Source: Candidatus Obscuribacterales bacterium (lineage in GTDB: Bacteria; Cyanobacteriota; Vampirovibrionia; Obscuribacterales; Obscuribacteraceae). From it: a stretch of DNA of 64,000 nt. The position numbers were made by a program, and so were the translations under genes. Below the pieces are notes generated by a model. It searched no databases. It was not told the DNA's origin and was given only the letters and a program-made list of their open reading frames with translations. The DNA lies in assembly GCA_019747875.1 (NCBI GenBank), contig JAIEQI010000056.1:1-64000 (forward strand), read 5' to 3'. Positions 1 through 8,409 of the stretch are shown piece by piece (position 1 is the first letter of the stretch; each line of letters opens with the position of its first letter).

Positions 1-1188
1 ACGGCGATGGAGAAACTGCTGAATTTTCGATTGCCGCCGCAAAGAAATCTGCTGATTTTTAATTTGCGAAAAACAATAAAGTCGATTGACCAAATCGACC
101 AAAAGTTTGTGAGTGATCTCGCTTCTCACATCAAAGCGAGAAGCGATTCGGATCTGAGAGCAAAACACACATCTGAGATTGTTGATCGATTGAAGGATCT
201 TGCTGATGCTGGTGCGCAGATTCGACTTGCTTGGGGTAATGATGATGTGGTCGTCGTGAATCGGTTGCTCGCACAAGTTCATCCCAACATAAAAGCAGTT
301 GGCGCGCTGGATTCGAAAGGGCGAGTAGCTGCGTACAATGAGAGGACTGCGCATCTAACTGCAGAGCAGCAACCAGGCACGATTCTTTTCATGCCCGCAG
401 AACAAATGAATAAGATTGACAAGAAATCGATTTCCCCGAATGTCACTCTTGTAGAGAAACCAAGCAATTTGAAGAATGATTTTAGTGGCGAAGATCTGGC
501 TAGTCGCTGGATGAAGTCTTCCGATTTCAGGCAACTGAAACAAATGCAGCCTTTTGCAAAAGAGATTTTTGAGGTGGAAAGCACCTTGCTTCGAACGCAG
601 GCGGGATACCATGCCGCAGTGGAGCCTAAGGACCATTCGGAACTTTACGACAAACTTAGCAAAATAAACTCAGCGGAAACTGAGAAACTCTTGGGACGAC
701 GCGAACAGTTTGTGGACAGAATGCAAGCCATTGGTAGCGTTGATACTACTCAACTATCAGATAAAGAATTGGAAGCTCATTTGTCGAAGCATGATGAACT
801 TTTCGACAAAGTGCATGCAATTCTTTATTCGGGAATGTCCGCCGAATTAAACAAACTTGGATATCCTCAAAAGGAGAATCAATCTCCAGTGGAGGTTCTG
901 CAAGCTTTTTATAAGGGCTATGAGAATATTGCGGGCTCCGGGGTTTTGAACAAACGAGAATTGCGAGAACTTTATGGCGCGGATGCTGGAACATTTTTAG
1001 ATCAACAAAAAGAACGCGCGTATCTTTTCAGATTGACGGGTCCGCATATTCTTAAGACACAACCTGATGGGTACGTAACAGTACGAGATAAGAATGGTGG
1101 CAAAATCTTAGCTCAGGAATGGTCTGGAACTTCTTTTGCATCACCAGTTGCTGCTGCGCTCGCAAGAAGGCAAGACAGCCGGACTTAG
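1..1188 (+). pseudogene. Subtilase (S8) fragment, 5' cut by window edge, frameshifted
   Basis: The last part of a subtilisin-like serine peptidase. The Ser box GTSFASPVAAA lies near the C-terminus (about 1128-1160) and the oxyanion-hole Asn box appears as AWGND (about 231-245), followed by the family-typical IKAVGALDSKGRVAAY. The Asp and His boxes must lie upstream of the window. Bases 3-59 read GDGETAEFSIAAAKKSADF in frame 3 and then stop; dropping one T of the T5 run at 56-60 joins them smoothly to NLRKTIKSIDQ in frame 1. I therefore read one gene with a single-base frameshift, either real or a sequencing error, rather than a gene starting at the ATG at 7. About 250 residues lie between the Asn and Ser boxes, far more than in a plain S8 domain. 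The protein ends only about a dozen residues after the Ser box, so it is probably truncated at the 3' end too. The family is clear; whether it is active is doubtful. Confidence 0.7.
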
Positions 1189-1214
1189 CGTAGCTTGGGA
1201 GTTCGGTTTGATCC

Positions 1215-1240
1215 CGCTAGCGCCGGCATCTTGCCGCTTC
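1215..1240. repeat. Short GC-rich palindromic repeat (REP-like)
   Basis: GCGCCGGCATCTTGCCG at about 1220-1236 can fold as a CGGCA/TTGCCG-type hairpin and lies just past the broken subtilase end. A near-identical copy, with the fuller stem GCCGGCATCTTGCCGGC, lies at 58516-58537. Both are in convergent intergenic gaps. It resembles the dispersed REP-type palindromes of many genomes; two copies in 64 kb do not prove a family. Confidence 0.5.
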
Positions 1241-1307
1241 GATCTTAGAGAGAAATTCGCTCATGATCACTTGCCGGTATCTATAAGACAGCGAACCGTG
1301 GATTGAC

Positions 1308-2924
1308 CTACAATCTGGTGGGCGCCTCTGCTTCCTTCTCGGTGTTCTCATTTCCTAAGCAATTGGTGAGCGCCATTAGGGCATCCGCAGCTGAGGCGTA
1401 TCGATTCTTGAATTCGATACTGGTACAGGTGCTCACGATTAGATCTAATTCGCTTGATACATCTGGCGATAATTCACGGGGATGAGAAACGCTCAGCGGC
1501 TCGGGATCTATTGCAGTCAAAAGAAAGTGCAACGTGCAGCCCAGTGCGTAAATGTCGCTCTCGGGTCGCGCCTTTCCTCGGAACTGCTCTGGTGGCAAAT
1601 ACGCATGTTTTCCAACCACCGTCGCCGTGACAGTATCCTCGCTGACTTTTGCCACGTTGAAATCGATCAGCTTCAGCGTCTTGTTCTCATCGAGAATCAA
1701 GTTCTCCGGGGTGAAGTCTCGATGCACAACTGCAGGTTGCTGTTTGTGGAGATAGATCAAGATATCGCACATCTGAAGACCAATTTGGATCGCTTCCTGC
1801 ATTGAACATTTTCCATTCTCTTCCACATGCCTTCGCAACGATGGTCCTTTGATGTGCTCCATGACCAGATATCCGCGATAATCTTCCACAAAAAAATCGA
1901 GAAGTTTCACCACGCGTGGATGGTCAAGATTCTGAAGGATGCGGGCTTCCTTTTGCAGCTCCTCCACACTTCGCATTTTTTCGCTGCGAATGACCTTCAC
2001 CGGAAGGACATACTCTTTCAAAACAACAGTGTCCCTATCTTGCAACTGCGGAAAATTGATGTCGTCACGGATTTCAACCGAGCAGACGTATGCTGTTCCT
2101 TGTCCACCTGACGCCAGTTTTGAACTCACCTTATACTTACCTTGACGTAGCACTGTTTGCGGTGGCAGTGGTGCTTGTCTTTCGCGACTTGGCGGACCGG
2201 ATAGCGCTGCCAACCACATTTCCGTATAGCTGTGTCCTTCCGCTGGACTAAGGGCTTGCACAAGCTCGGGATCGCGAGGAATATCGGGAACCCATTTTGA
2301 TAGGGCACGCATTAATTTGTCTCTTCCATCGACTTCGGTCAAACCATTTATGTTAATAAAGGAACTCTTGGTAGCAGAGCCATCTGCATTCTTATTTCTA
2401 TCGCTTACAAGCACGATCTTTTGTTTGTCTTTCGATGTTACTTTCTGGTCTTGTTTGATTTCAATACGCTTCAGTGATGTCCAATCACAAAGCAAACGAC
2501 GTTTCTTTCCAATGAGCTGCTGCCAATAAAGCCAAACTCCTGTGTCGTCACATATGACGTGAGTTGGCTGAAACATAATCCTTGCTAGCTGTCCACCGAA
2601 GATCACTGTTATTGGGAGTAGAAATGCTACAAATCCTGGATCTAAAAGAAAGATAATTGCGATTCTGATCCCTGGAGCAAATGTTCCTTCTGCAGCAGCA
2701 AGCATGGCGATTCCGAGAGGGCATATAAACAATAGCGTACTCCAGAGTAGTATCTGATAGATTCTGTCGTGCGAGATTAGATATTTGACCCAGCGAGCAC
2801 TGTCACCTTCTGGACGATAGGCGATGACAATGCTGTTGTCCGCCAATCCCTTTACTTTTGCTGGTGTCAAACTATTTTGTTTCGATTGCTGATCTTTTTT
2901 CGTTTTGCTCTTTGATGTCCACAA
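1308..2924 (-). CDS. Membrane-linked Ser/Thr protein kinase with DFN motif
   Basis: A eukaryotic-type protein kinase of 538 residues. A basic N-terminus and two hydrophobic segments (about 55-80 and 90-115) precede a cytosolic linker, and the kinase domain occupies roughly residues 265-525. Visible motifs are the glycine loop SGGQGTAY, the ATP-binding Lys in VVLKE, the catalytic loop HRDFTPEN (Thr where most kinases have Lys) and the metal motif DFN instead of DFG. The start is TTG at 2924, chosen because a perfect AGGAGGTGA (complement 2935-2943) sits nine bases before it. That places the start 53 bases inside the end of the upstream kinase gene, so the two should be translationally coupled. 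It is a paralogue of that neighbour. The DFN change keeps the metal-binding Asp, so activity is possible but not certain. Substrates are unknown. Confidence 0.85.
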   Translation of the reverse strand: MWTSKSKTKKDQQSKQNSLTPAKVKGLADNSIVIAYRPEGDSARWVKYLISHDRIYQILLWSTLLFICPLGIAMLAAAEGTFAPGIRIAIIFLLDPGFVAFLLPITVIFGGQLARIMFQPTHVICDDTGVWLYWQQLIGKKRRLLCDWTSLKRIEIKQDQKVTSKDKQKIVLVSDRNKNADGSATKSSFININGLTEVDGRDKLMRALSKWVPDIPRDPELVQALSPAEGHSYTEMWLAALSGPPSRERQAPLPPQTVLRQGKYKVSSKLASGGQGTAYVCSVEIRDDINFPQLQDRDTVVLKEYVLPVKVIRSEKMRSVEELQKEARILQNLDHPRVVKLLDFFVEDYRGYLVMEHIKGPSLRRHVEENGKCSMQEAIQIGLQMCDILIYLHKQQPAVVHRDFTPENLILDENKTLKLIDFNVAKVSEDTVTATVVGKHAYLPPEQFRGKARPESDIYALGCTLHFLLTAIDPEPLSVSHPRELSPDVSSELDLIVSTCTSIEFKNRYASAADALMALTNCLGNENTEKEAEAPTRL

Positions 2925-4383
2925 GTTTTTGTTTCACCTCCTTCGCGGTTTTCAGCCGGTCTTCAACAGCAAAGGCCGTGCATTCCTGAATCAATTTATC
3001 TATTCCTTCTGAGATTTCTGTTCCTTGCTGATCTTTCTGCTCCGCGAAAAATTCGCGAGGACTCGAGCAAGTTAGAGGCTCAGGGTCATGTCCTGTGACC
3101 AAAAAGAACATGGTGCAACCAAGCGCATAAATATCACTTGCAAGGGACGCTCTTCCGCGAAATTGCTCCGGCGAAATATAGGCTTGTTTTCCCACTAAAG
3201 TTCCTGTCGCTGTTCCGAGATATTCATTAGCAGCTCCAAAGTCGATAAGCGTAAGTATGTCATCGTGGCAGATCAAATTGTCCGGTGTAAGATCTCGATG
3301 AATAATCGGTGGGTCTGCTGAATGTATGTAGGAAAGTAAGTCTGTGATCTGCAATGCCCAGTCGACCATCTTTGACTCACTCAATGGACCATCATTCTTG
3401 ACGATGTGTCGCAGATCGCGACCCCGTCGGTATTCTAAAACGAGATATGAGCGGCCGTTCTCCACGAAGTAATCCATTACTCTTGCAATTCGATCGTGGT
3501 TTAGTTTCATCAGGAGCCGCGCTTCACGTTCGAAGAATCTGTGAGCTTCGTCCGCTTTTTCACCTGCCAGATCTGCTATTACCGATTCTTTCAAGATGAC
3601 TAATTCGGTTTCACGATTTTGCGCGAGATAAATTGCAGAGAGACCACCGAACGCCATTTGTTGAGTTACTGTTAGCCGATTGCCTTGCAGTTTGTGTCCT
3701 GGGTCTAAAGGAACAAAAGCGGTGGACGAGAATCGCCTGTTCACTTCATTCTCCCAGATGGTTGTGAAGCTCGTTTCGCCTTGACTAATACGATCGTTAT
3801 GTAATTCTTCTAGTCTGGTTAGAAAAATTGGATCTTGAATGTGTGGCTTTGCCCAAACCTCCAGCGCCAGCAGAAGTTGCTCTAATTCAGCTGCGTTTTT
3901 AGATTTTATTTTCAAGGTTGCCTTAGTGTTGGAGTTGAAAGACAAGACTAACTTCGTTTCGGATGCAGTGCTTAGAAGTTGAATACTTGTCAGATTCTCC
4001 CATCTTTGTTCGCGGCGAAAGCCGAGAGTAAAGAGAAAAATTCCAGGAAAAATAATGCCTTTGTCATTCAATGTGATCTTGTTTTCGCCAAATACGAAGA
4101 ACGATACCATTCCGAAATAAACAATGGTGAGAAAGAGTAAGATATATGCCAACATACTGCCGCCAGCTAGTCCCATACCTAGCAAGAATTCAGAAAACGA
4201 GAAGTTGCTTGAGAGAAGTCCTGAAAGAACTCCTATCGACCCTCCCAAAGCCAAAGTGACAACGCATAAACAAGTGGCGATGGGAGCCAAAACTGCCCAA
4301 ATCGGACTGAAGAGGCAAGTGACGATGAAGAGAGCCTTCTGAAGGTTACTATTGTAGGGAATTGCTATTTCTTGGTGTGACAT
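2872..4383 (-). CDS. Membrane-linked Ser/Thr protein kinase
   Basis: A eukaryotic-type protein kinase of 503 residues with two long hydrophobic stretches (about 15-50 and 65-98), a soluble linker and a C-terminal kinase domain (about 240-495). It shows a glycine loop (FGGLSAIY), the Lys in VILKE, the catalytic loop HRDLTPDN and an intact DFGAAN metal motif. As in its downstream paralogue, Thr replaces the usual Lys of the catalytic loop. It is the first gene of a two-kinase operon and its 3' end carries the ribosome-binding site of the next gene. A tandem pair with one canonical DFG and one DFN member suggests duplication and then divergence, perhaps into a kinase and a regulatory partner. 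Ligand and substrate cannot be told from the sequence. Confidence 0.87.
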   Translation of the reverse strand: MSHQEIAIPYNSNLQKALFIVTCLFSPIWAVLAPIATCLCVVTLALGGSIGVLSGLLSSNFSFSEFLLGMGLAGGSMLAYILLFLTIVYFGMVSFFVFGENKITLNDKGIIFPGIFLFTLGFRREQRWENLTSIQLLSTASETKLVLSFNSNTKATLKIKSKNAAELEQLLLALEVWAKPHIQDPIFLTRLEELHNDRISQGETSFTTIWENEVNRRFSSTAFVPLDPGHKLQGNRLTVTQQMAFGGLSAIYLAQNRETELVILKESVIADLAGEKADEAHRFFEREARLLMKLNHDRIARVMDYFVENGRSYLVLEYRRGRDLRHIVKNDGPLSESKMVDWALQITDLLSYIHSADPPIIHRDLTPDNLICHDDILTLIDFGAANEYLGTATGTLVGKQAYISPEQFRGRASLASDIYALGCTMFFLVTGHDPEPLTCSSPREFFAEQKDQQGTEISEGIDKLIQECTAFAVEDRLKTAKEVKQKLVDIKEQNEKRSAIETK

Positions 4384-4821
4384 ATTCTCGGGTCCTGAGA
4401 TATATTACCCAAGTTGCTAAGTTCTGTAGCTTCTCATTTTTTGCGGACTTATGCTGACTGGGCAAACTGACAGTCCGGCTGTGCATTTATGCACCTTCTT
4501 GCTGGGGAATCTTCCGGACTTAAGGCTGTCGGACAGATTAAGCAATTGGCTATCTGGAAGCGAAAAGGACAGAAGAATGGCGAAAAGCAGAACGAAATTA
4601 ACGAATCGGCTGTCAAGACACAGGTTCTGGGGCAGGCGCATGTCCCGCCCTGCTAGCTACCAGTTGTTCGCTCACTTATAGCATCCGCATACACTTCAAT
4701 AGTCATTTCAAATTTCTTTCAGGTCTCACCAATAAAGTTGGGACGAATTCCCAACGGATGGTAATTCGTATTCGTTGTCTTTGATAGATTGCGAACGCGG
4801 ATGCTGAGGTTTGTTCAAGCT
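4384..4821. other. 438-bp intergenic region with palindromes and a doubtful 55-codon frame
   Basis: This is the gap between the divergent kinase operon and the SF1 helicase. It holds the perfect palindrome GTGCA-TTTA-TGCAC at 4481-4494, a motif seen again in two other gaps. A short open frame at 4489-4656 (55 codons, starting MHLLAGESSGLKAV and ending QAHVPPC) has protein-like composition but no ribosome-binding site, so I do not call it a gene. An imperfect GC-rich inverted repeat lies near 4630-4655. Promoters for both flanking operons should be here, but I see no convincing -35/-10 pair. Confidence 0.5.
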
Positions 4822-7287
4822 ATGTCCGATTTTCTGAAACGCATTAACGAGATTATTAAAGCAACCGAGCAAGAAATGCTGGCAGCAAAACAGAACAATA
4901 GAGATTGCCAGCGCAATTTGAGTTCGGGCGAGCGTACCGGGAGCGTGGGCGAGACATTCTTGTATAGCTTCAATTGTGATAAAAGCTTACCGGAAGCTGA
5001 AGAGATCATTGCCGATATTCGCATAGAGGGAAAGAGAACCAGTTGCGACATTGTTAGAGCAACTGAAAAGACGATTGAGATTTCCGTCGGTCATGACTTG
5101 GGTGAAAAAATCGAGAAGGCAAAACTCTGCTGGGAGACGATTTCACTCTTGGAAAAATTAAAGGGCGAGCTATCTCTACTAACTGACGATGACGCATTGA
5201 GATTCAAGATTAGCGAAGAAGTGTTTCGCGGGATCTCGCGCACTCTCAAATGCAATAGCCAGCAGCCGAGCTTTAGAAAAGATGAGCATGCACCCAATTC
5301 CTCGCAATTGAACGCAATCTGTAAGTCGTTCCAAAACTCGTTAGCGATAATTTGGGGACCACCAGGTTCTGGAAAGACGAGGACGATTGCTCGTGCGGTT
5401 GAGGCACATTTAAAAGAAGGTCGGCGGGTACTTCTGGTTAGCCATGCAAATAGTGCGGTTGACCAGCTTCTGCGGGGAGTCGCTGAACAACTCAGCGACA
5501 ATTACTATGCGCGTGGCGAAGTTATACGCTTAGGACAAACTCAAGATATAGAGCTGATTCGCGACTTTCCACTAATCGATCCGGAAGCGATTGCAAATGA
5601 GCAGCAGCGATTGATAGACGAAGAAGTCTCCGTCTTGGAAAGGAATAAGGAGGAATTGCTTAAGTATTTTGAGACCCTTGAGAATTGCAAGGGACTAGAG
5701 AAAGAAATTGCTTCCGAATTTGAACTGATGCAGCAAATATCTGATAGGGCATCGCTTATTGAGAAGCGAGCGAGAGAGCTCCTAAAGGAAATGTGCCAAT
5801 TGAATGAAACATTATCTTTGCTCGACGTCTCTCCAAGTTCTGGCGTTTCAACCAGTTGTCCGCCAGATCCGCGAGCAATGCAACTATGTAAGGAGCTTTC
5901 AGACGAAATCGCAACTAGGAATTATTCACTGGATCAACTGCGTGGCGAACATAATTTATTGAGTGCAGTCTATCTTAAGGCAGAGGATAAGTGCACTGAG
6001 CTGGCTCGACAAATTAACGAAGCAACGAAAAAAAATTCCAGCAAGAAATTCTCGATTGACGCATCAATTGAGCTAACGAAGAAAGAAATTGGAACCATCG
6101 ACACTTCAATTTCAAGGCTGAGGTCAAAAAACAATAGCCACAATAGTCGCGAAATCATCAGCAAGGCAAGAGTAGTGGCATGCACGCTGTTTAAAACTGT
6201 CAGTGCTGCGAAGTCCATTGGAGATTTCGACATAGTAATTTTAGACGAAGCAAGCATGGCACCTCAACCCTATCTATACTGGGCGTGTAGTCTGGCAAAG
6301 TTGGGTGTGACTGTATGCGGAGACTTCAAGCAACTGCCACCGGTAGCACAATCAACTTCTCAACCGGGAATCGCCTGGTACGTCCAAAGTATCTTTGATC
6401 GGCTTGGTGTTCTCAGCGTTAAAGATGCACTTGCCGATTCGCGGGTCGCTCTCCTGGACACTCAGTACCGCATGACTCCGCAAATTGGTGACCTCAGCAA
6501 CAACCTTTTTTATGATGGAAAGCTGAAAAATGCCCCCTCAACCGCTTCTTTAAAATTCGAGGACTCGTTGAGTGGTCCCTATCCACTCATTCTCGTTGAT
6601 ACTTCGGAAGTGGGCGCGTTTTGTCAACGAATTGACGGCGAAGGACGATTCAACATGTATGAGTCCATATTGTCTCAATACATTCTTTCCAAGATTGCGC
6701 AAGATGATAGGAGTGTTTCTGTAGGAGTTTGTTCGCCATACAAACTGCAGGCGCGCATTGTTGGAGAGCTTTGCCGACAGCTCCAGTGTAAAGACTTCTG
6801 TTCTGACACTGTTCATAAATATCAGGGTCGAGAAAGGGATGTGATGATCTTCACCTGCGCAGACAGCCAAGGTGTTAGTAATGCGGCGATGCTCGAAAAG
6901 GATCGTGACGCCGAGATTTTGCTCAATGTCGCACTGACTAGAGCAAGAAAGAAAGTCTATTTTATAGCGAACGTTCAATTCTATAGGAAACTAGGTGCTG
7001 ATAAGATCATTAACCAGGTAATCGATTATGTGTTCGCAAATGGACTCGTTATCTGTGCGTCCAAATTGGACCTGAAGCCGCGCGAGGCACATGTTGAAGG
7101 ATTACTCGACAACATCGAAGATAGGAAGTTGGCCGTAAGACTCGAAAAGACTGGAGTCAAGCTTTACTGCCCGATCCCCGACCATTCATTCAAAGATCAG
7201 ATTGCAGTCAGGTCCTCAGATAGCTGGACCAAGGTCGACCACAGATCCGCCACGCTTGCCGAGTATAGTAGGGGACAAGGTATGTGA
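4822..7287 (+). CDS. SF1 helicase, UPF1/DNA2-like, with coiled-coil insert
   Basis: A superfamily 1 nucleic-acid helicase of about 820 residues. An N-terminal domain with a UPF1-like beta-barrel feel precedes Walker A GPPGSGKT (about residue 178). Then come a long charged helical insert (roughly 255-440), the DEAS Walker B (about 475), GDFKQLPP (motif III), QYRM (about 547), the HKYQGRERD region and NVALTRAR (about 703, motif VI). These motifs fit the AAA_11/AAA_12 helicases that unwind DNA or RNA 5' to 3'. About 100 residues follow the helicase core with no nuclease motif I recognise. Starts at 4789, 4801 and 4822 are all in frame; I chose 4822 (MSDFLKRI) because GAGG lies upstream. The small gene at 7297 follows after nine bases and is probably a partner. 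Role unknown: RNA or DNA processing, or possibly defence. Confidence 0.88.
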   Translation: MSDFLKRINEIIKATEQEMLAAKQNNRDCQRNLSSGERTGSVGETFLYSFNCDKSLPEAEEIIADIRIEGKRTSCDIVRATEKTIEISVGHDLGEKIEKAKLCWETISLLEKLKGELSLLTDDDALRFKISEEVFRGISRTLKCNSQQPSFRKDEHAPNSSQLNAICKSFQNSLAIIWGPPGSGKTRTIARAVEAHLKEGRRVLLVSHANSAVDQLLRGVAEQLSDNYYARGEVIRLGQTQDIELIRDFPLIDPEAIANEQQRLIDEEVSVLERNKEELLKYFETLENCKGLEKEIASEFELMQQISDRASLIEKRARELLKEMCQLNETLSLLDVSPSSGVSTSCPPDPRAMQLCKELSDEIATRNYSLDQLRGEHNLLSAVYLKAEDKCTELARQINEATKKNSSKKFSIDASIELTKKEIGTIDTSISRLRSKNNSHNSREIISKARVVACTLFKTVSAAKSIGDFDIVILDEASMAPQPYLYWACSLAKLGVTVCGDFKQLPPVAQSTSQPGIAWYVQSIFDRLGVLSVKDALADSRVALLDTQYRMTPQIGDLSNNLFYDGKLKNAPSTASLKFEDSLSGPYPLILVDTSEVGAFCQRIDGEGRFNMYESILSQYILSKIAQDDRSVSVGVCSPYKLQARIVGELCRQLQCKDFCSDTVHKYQGRERDVMIFTCADSQGVSNAAMLEKDRDAEILLNVALTRARKKVYFIANVQFYRKLGADKIINQVIDYVFANGLVICASKLDLKPREAHVEGLLDNIEDRKLAVRLEKTGVKLYCPIPDHSFKDQIAVRSSDSWTKVDHRSATLAEYSRGQGM

Positions 7288-7296
7288 GGAGCGGTG

Positions 7297-7695
7297 ATGG
7301 ACGGCAATCTTGAGAAAACCAAGGACGTTCGAGCAAATACCGAATCGAACTTGTCCTTAGTCCTTGAGTCCATTAAAGTGTATGACCCAACTCACCAAGA
7401 GAGCAGGCGCAGTCACAGCACGGACATCATGAAGTTTGTGCAGCTAGATCAAATTCAACAAAAAGCAGAGCAGATAGTCCTTGAGTCAATGACTGAGAGC
7501 GAAGCGAAGGTTTACCGAGCGGAACGAGCTGAATACACGGAGAAACTAGATCAGTACTATCTGGATTATGCAAAAGCAATCTCTGGGACAGCTCTGTCTT
7601 TGCCGAAGTATCCAGTCAAGCCCGGAAGCGTGGTCGCTTTTGAGGCTAAAGTGGCCAGAACCAGACGTCATCTTATGGAGAACATAGAGAAATAA
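7297..7695 (+). CDS. Hypothetical protein paired with the SF1 helicase
   Basis: A 132-residue soluble, charged, mostly helical protein that I do not recognise. It begins nine bases after the helicase stop, with GAGGAG immediately upstream. A GTG at 7294 directly precedes the ATG at 7297 and could also be used. The middle is rich in Gln, Glu and Lys and looks helical; the end (TRRHLMENIEK) is basic and acidic. There is no signal peptide and no Cys. The close spacing argues for cotranscription and shared function with the helicase. It could be an adaptor or a regulator; nothing in the sequence shows catalysis. Confidence 0.7.
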   Translation: MDGNLEKTKDVRANTESNLSLVLESIKVYDPTHQESRRSHSTDIMKFVQLDQIQQKAEQIVLESMTESEAKVYRAERAEYTEKLDQYYLDYAKAISGTALSLPKYPVKPGSVVAFEAKVARTRRHLMENIEK

Positions 7696-7775
7696 CGCTA
7701 GCGGCGTCCTCACAATGTCCCCACAGTGATTTGTTACCTTACCTTCATCGAAGGAAATCGAAATGAGGTAATGGT

Positions 7776-8366
7776 ATGAATCTCGGAAAGGGTTTACTCG
7801 CGCTCTCGCTATTTGCGCTTTTGTCTGGCAGCAACGTCACCATTCCGGCCCATGCTGCAGCTGTTTCGGGTGTCGCCCCCGCGAAGATAGGTGTGCAAGT
7901 TATTGCTGCTCCTAAGGAAATCAGTCTGGAAACGGATCTCGGCTATAAAGTCAAATCCGGAGAATACTCGCAATACAAGGACGACTTTGATGGTCTTGGA
8001 AAAGCCCTGCAAAAGGCTATTGTTGTCGAACTCAAGGACCGAATGGGCAATCAAGCTGTCGTAGCCCTTCCCGCACAAACAGATGGCGACAATTCAAATG
8101 CAGCCAACCCAAACTATGTTATTGACGGAAGAATAGATAAAATCAGATTTGAAGGCAACACCCTAATTCCCAACTACTACGAACTGACTCTCACCGCCAA
8201 AATGGTTTCTACAAAAACGGGCGAAGTGGTTTGGAGACTCCATCATAAGCTGTTCGCACATATGTACAGCACGCATAGTGAAGGCGCTGCCGAAGTGTTC
8301 AATCAGCGCATGGCGCAACATGTGGCATCGAAAGTCGCTGACAGTATTGCTCACTCCGCCGAGTAA
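7776..8366 (+). CDS. Exported protein of unknown function
   Basis: A 196-residue protein with a clear Sec signal peptide (basic MNLGKG, a hydrophobic core, then a cleavage site near IPAHA-AAV). The mature part has the pattern YVIDGRIDKIRF ... YYELTLTAKMVSTKTGEVVWRL, which recalls small periplasmic proteins of the LpoB/CsgG-like alpha-beta fold that build oligomers or activate envelope enzymes. That likeness is only in pattern. There is no lipobox Cys, so it should be free in the periplasm. It is a single gene, preceded by a weak GAGG (ATGAGGTAATGG). It is convergent with tgt, only 43 bases away. Confidence 0.75.
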   Translation: MNLGKGLLALSLFALLSGSNVTIPAHAAAVSGVAPAKIGVQVIAAPKEISLETDLGYKVKSGEYSQYKDDFDGLGKALQKAIVVELKDRMGNQAVVALPAQTDGDNSNAANPNYVIDGRIDKIRFEGNTLIPNYYELTLTAKMVSTKTGEVVWRLHHKLFAHMYSTHSEGAAEVFNQRMAQHVASKVADSIAHSAE

Positions 8367-8409
8367 TTCTATCGCTCTGCCCGTAACTCCATTTATTGGC
8401 AGTGCACTT

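Noticed and set aside
4489..4656. 55-codon frame MHLLAGESSGLKAV...
   Set aside because: Composition is protein-like, but there is no ribosome-binding site and the start lies within a palindrome; kept only as a note on the gap.
5091..5501. Antisense frame inside the SF1 helicase gene
   Set aside because: It covers the Walker A region on the other strand, its translation is unlike protein, and the sense gene is certain.
7776..8366. Lipoprotein assignment for the exported protein
   Set aside because: There is no Cys at the end of the signal peptide.
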